From assembly GCA_029891345.1 (NCBI GenBank), contig CM056993.1, positions 108,305,800 to 108,369,799 on the forward strand: 64,000 nucleotides of DNA, read 5' to 3'. Positions 61,190 through 64,000 of this stretch are shown here, in pieces. The notes beneath the pieces were generated by a model, which did no database searches, was not told where the DNA came from, and saw nothing but the letters and a program-made list of their open reading frames with translations. Position 1 is the first letter of the stretch; every line of letters begins with the position of its first letter. This DNA comes from Dryococelus australis (taxonomy: Eukaryota; Arthropoda; Insecta; Phasmatodea; Phasmatidae). The position numbers were made by a program, and so were the translations under genes.

Positions 61190-61580
61190 CAGGTGCAAAA
61201 AATTAAAGGGCACTGAATATTACATAATAATATTCCATGTGTGTGGAGTCTTACCACGTGGCTGCATGGTTGTTTATGTTTAAGTGCATACAACACAATA
61301 AAAACACTATAAAACCCTTTAAAATTAATAATAATACCTAGCCAATTTATCGCATGGGCGATGTGGTGCTGGTGCTCCCACGTGGCTGGCCGTGTCATGA
61401 CTGCTGTGGTGGGTATGTCCTGACACCCGCAGGCTTTGCACTCAACACACCGGGAGAGACGGGTCCGCTTCGATCTATGGGGAGGGGAAGATGTCGCCTA
61501 ACCCCTGACTCGTTGCTGCCGCTCTCTTCATCCTCAGTGTCACTGCTGACACTTCCCAGTGACCATCGAAGTTTGTTGTT
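59946..61580. other. Unassigned region with long (TA)n
   Basis: Includes an 86-base (TA)n tract at 61099-61184. Minus-strand frames at 59957-60190 and 60416-60754 are not recognised and may be retroelement-derived. No LTR pair was identified for the flanking elements. Confidence 0.35.
61099..61184. repeat. (TA)43 microsatellite
   Basis: An uninterrupted TA dinucleotide tract of about 86 bases, likely to be length-variable. Confidence 0.97.
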
Positions 61581-62394
61581 CTAGGTGTCCCCAGACACAA
61601 ACAATACCAGCCTATGTATTGTCACTTTCTGTTTCCTCCTCTGCATCACACCACCAGTCTGGTCCCACATCCGCCGAATTATATCTGACACAGGTGGCCT
61701 TTGTGGTGCGTCTCTCATGATGGGAGGAGAAACAGCTGCAGACGGGCTACCTTCACATCCCACGTGGTTTCCAATTTCTCACTCCACTGGATCCTGTGTA
61801 GCTGTCTCGGTGCGAGGCGTCGTAGCTGTAGGCATTAGAATTTCCTCAAGTGCTCTCTCTTCTCTCTCAGACATGGACGTGACATCTCGGGGTATTTCCA
61901 TATCACCTGTGTCTGCTCCAGCATCAGGTAGTGGCGTCTCGGCGCCAGGCATCGCGATGCCGGTGTCAGCAAGTCTGAGTGCATCTCGATGAAAGACCGC
62001 TAAATTGCGACTGCCCAGGCGAACTTGTAGCTGCTTTCTCATGCATACTCTATGATTATGCGTGGTCTGCTCCATTTTTATGTGAAAACTGCATGGAAAT
62101 TCTGCGGTCCAGATGATTGTGGATGTGTCTCGCATACACGAGCTTGCCAGGTTGTAAGAAGGGTGGTGGGAGGATGGTATCTGGCGCGCACTGCGAGACA
62201 AAACAGTGCTGGTTAGCGTGTGCTTCTCTCACCCCCTCTCTTCTCACCGCCCTACTATAATCTTCCTCCGCTGTTCCATTACTTTCCCTCACTCCACCAG
62301 CAAATTCCCTGGGGAGGGGAAGGTCACAGACTTGCAACAGCTGGGCTGGTGTCTTCCCTGTGGCCTGATTCGTACGAGTCCTCAGCGTGAACAA
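61581..62394 (-). pseudogene. Integrase carboxy-terminal region and tail (gypsy element)
   Basis: At 62056-62394 the minus strand encodes LRTRTNQATGKTPAQLLQ, PLPREFAGG and PPPFLQPGKLVYARH, matching the end of a gypsy integrase (ALR...N.ATG.TPA.LL, PPF.PGD.VY.R). Frames 61779-62201 and 61581-61763 continue as an acidic, Pro-rich tail with HRDALRLADTG and APQRPPVSDIIRRMWD. Frame changes separate the pieces. It continues the element read from 63766. Confidence 0.7.
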
Positions 62395-62488
62395 TGAGGT
62401 GGGCAGCTGCTCGGCCCACGAGGCATGGTTCTCCCCAACACCCTCGCAGTGAAGACACAGCTAAGTCTTGATATCCTAATTGCATATT

Positions 62489-62722
62489 TCAGTAGTGTTG
62501 ACGCGTGGGTGGTAAATCGCTCTTGGTTTGTTGTTGGATGCCCCAATTTGTACACAAATCATACCACACATGGCCCATGAATCGCATGCCGTTATCGCTC
62601 AACACTGTTCGAGGATATCCCCAGTGGGCGAAAAATTTATTCTCCATAACCTTGCCGATGCCACGTGCTTGTGCGCTGGAGAGGGGATAGACTTCCACCC
62701 ACCACGAAAACAGGTCCGTCAA
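62489..62722 (-). pseudogene. Integrase catalytic core (gypsy element)
   Basis: The 77-residue frame contains TDLFSWWVEVYPLSSAQA, FFAHWGYPRTVLSDNG and WGIQQQTK, i.e. the first two catalytic Asp residues of the DDE integrase. The frame ends before the expected Glu (P.HPQ.N...ER). It would insert element DNA into the genome if intact. Confidence 0.75.
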
Positions 62723-62797
62723 GACGAGAATGAACCACTTTCACGTCAGTGTCCTGGGGTAAGGGCATATCAGGTTGAGTGCTACAGTTTCAAACAG

Positions 62798-63397
62798 TTA
62801 TCGCAGCTCGTGCGGCTGTCGCTGCTGCACGCCGTCCCTGCGTCGGCTCTTGAAGCAGTCGCTAGTGACACATTGGTGTATGAAGCTTCTTACACTCACT
62901 GACAGCCCCGGCCAGTAGATATATCTCAGGATGATCCGTTTCGTTTGAGCTACTCCCAGCTGTCCAGACATTTGAGGGGTATGGGCATAGTGTAATATTG
63001 CATCTCGGGAAGTAGCAGGCACATTAACTTTCCACGTCTCGCTGTTCGTACTTGCGCGGGATTCAACACAGCAGTGTAAAACACTCCACTTCTCTACATT
63101 TCTTTGGCCACACTCTTCTCTCCACTTACTTGTGGAACGGCAGCTCCCTTGTGCATGTGCGACCTCCTCTCGCAGCGTGTCCAGTGTCAGCGCAGTTGGT
63201 AACACTGACAGGTTTGCACAGTGTACTGACGTGTCGGCTGATATGTGTACCTTTGACACAAGTGCTCCTACACTATAATCTGTTCTCCTTTCCTCGTCTC
63301 TTCCGAAGTGTATTCTTCTTGTGGTGGTTTCTACTATTGTATTCTGCAAGGTCAACCAAGGTATGTCGAGAATAGCCTCTTCCTTGATCTCGTCCAA
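62798..63397 (-). pseudogene. Protease tail joined to integrase zinc-binding domain
   Basis: A single 199-residue frame begins with EEAILDIPWLTLQN (the ILG.PWL protease end), continues through a linker with KWSVLHCCVE, and ends with an integrase HHCC-like domain: LHYAHTPQMSGQLGVAQTKR, YIYWPGL, CVTSDC. Reverse transcriptase and RNase H, normally about 500-600 residues between these parts, are absent, yet the frame remains open. The second HHCC His is Gln (SGQLG) and the Cys pair is spaced by four residues rather than two. The minus-strand frame at 63545-63766 adds the protease start. Confidence 0.7.
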
Positions 63398-63399
63398 TA

Positions 63400-63766
63400 A
63401 GAAGGTAACTGTCGCAGTTTATATGTTGCAGATGCGAATGTTGATGCTAGCTTCTCCCTTAATTTCTTCGGTGTGTTGGTGTGTTGCCAGCTGGACTGTT
63501 TTTTGACAGGTTTTTTATGTTGGCTCTGTTGATAAAGCTACTCCTCACAAAGTTATGCGATGCAGCCTTTCAATTAGTGCGCGGTAAGCATGATCATTGG
63601 TTGTGACCAAAATGCGAATGAAACTAATTAAGTCGGCGTTGATTTGCACAAAAAGAATTTGTTGCGGTGTCGAGTAGATATATAATGGGGGTTCTCGACC
63701 GCCCCACATTTTCATCGAAAATCGGGATTTTTGCTCCAAAATCAAGGTCTTTTTCTCCAAAATCAT
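63400..63766 (-). pseudogene. Aspartic protease amino-terminal part (gypsy element)
   Basis: On the minus strand RALIERLHR, and in an adjacent frame ASHNFVRSSFIN, correspond to the family ALIDSGASHNFV.S.F. The catalytic Asp is replaced by Glu or lost at a frameshift. EASINIRICNI then leads into the 62798-63397 frame. Confidence 0.6.
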
Positions 63767-64000
63767 GTTTTTTTTGCTCCAAAATCATGGTTTGAAATTT
63801 ACGAAATCAAGCATACTAAAAACAAGCACATTTACCCTAAAATCCAGCATTTTTACCCCAAATTCAAGTAAGTTGACCACTTTTTTTCAAAAATCCTCGA
63901 GTAGGATTTTCAGTTAAAAGAAACAAGCCATTATCATCGAAAATCAAGCTATTTTACCACAAAGTCAAGCAATTTCACCCCAAAATCAATATTTTTTCGT
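63710..64000. repeat. Degenerate tandem repeat of about 20 bp
   Basis: Units of the form TTTTTGCTCCAAAATCAAGG recur with changes (AAAATCATG, AAATCCAGC, AAAATCAAGC) up to the window end. The array probably continues beyond the window. Confidence 0.75.

Noticed and set aside
1-64000. CRISPR arrays, bacterial operons and attachment sites
   Set aside because: None seen; the split codon, spliced exon, microsatellites and animal-type transposons show nuclear animal DNA.

Overview
The window is animal nuclear DNA, most likely from an insect or related arthropod. It is AT-rich, gene-poor, intron-like in organisation, and full of decayed Ty3/gypsy retroelements, hAT-type DNA transposons and a Polinton/adintovirus-type DNA polymerase. 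There are no operons, ribosome binding sites, CRISPR arrays, rRNA genes or tRNA genes that I can support. The only host gene I recognise is the last coding exon of a diphosphoinositol polyphosphate phosphohydrolase (NUDT3/Aps type) at 23618-23739 on the plus strand. It is followed by a very long T-rich 3' region.

Layout. 130-7270: a minus-strand Ty3/gypsy copy (gag, zinc knuckle, protease, proline-rich tail), interrupted by a 1.8 kb repeat (4500-6285). A second, shorter copy of the same element lies at 48230-52345, and a second copy of the interrupting repeat at 39955-41622. 7412-7540: zinc-knuckle remnant. 7647-8126: an unrecognised plus-strand reading frame with its own poly(A) signal. 9058-12467: a nearly full-length but frameshifted protein-primed family B DNA polymerase (minus). 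12.5-22 kb: mostly unassigned, with LTR-like promoter segments, an unrecognised minus-strand reading frame with a strong splice donor, and repeats shared with 34.6-36.4 kb. 22288-23407: hAT-like element with terminal inverted repeats. 23618 to about 29.4 kb: NUDT3/Aps exon and downstream region. 29463-31266: hAT element with 8-bp target duplication and a CGGBP1-like zinc-finger pseudogene. 35567-36236: small element with inverted termini. 37981-39764: hAT element with a perfect 8-bp target duplication and a BED-finger pseudogene. 41785-43835 and 45830-47755: the same 1.9-2 kb retroelement leader/LTR family in opposite orientation. 54165-54369: a hairpin with a perfect 49-bp stem. 54881-57430: plus-strand Ty3/gypsy (PHD-like finger, gag, protease, start of reverse transcriptase). 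57912-59945: minus-strand Ty3/gypsy (reverse transcriptase to integrase). 61581-63766: minus-strand Ty3/gypsy in which protease runs straight into integrase.

How it fits together: the coding content is almost entirely selfish DNA at different stages of decay. The hAT insertions with intact target duplications are the best-defined events. The retroelements and the polymerase carry frameshifts, stops and lost catalytic residues, so none looks capable of autonomous activity. I found no convincing new multi-gene system. The items most worth checking are the perfect 49-bp hairpin, the open protease-integrase reading frame, the 30-bp hairpin inside the CGGBP1-like hAT element, the unknown reading frame beside the viral-type polymerase, and the many long C/G homopolymers.
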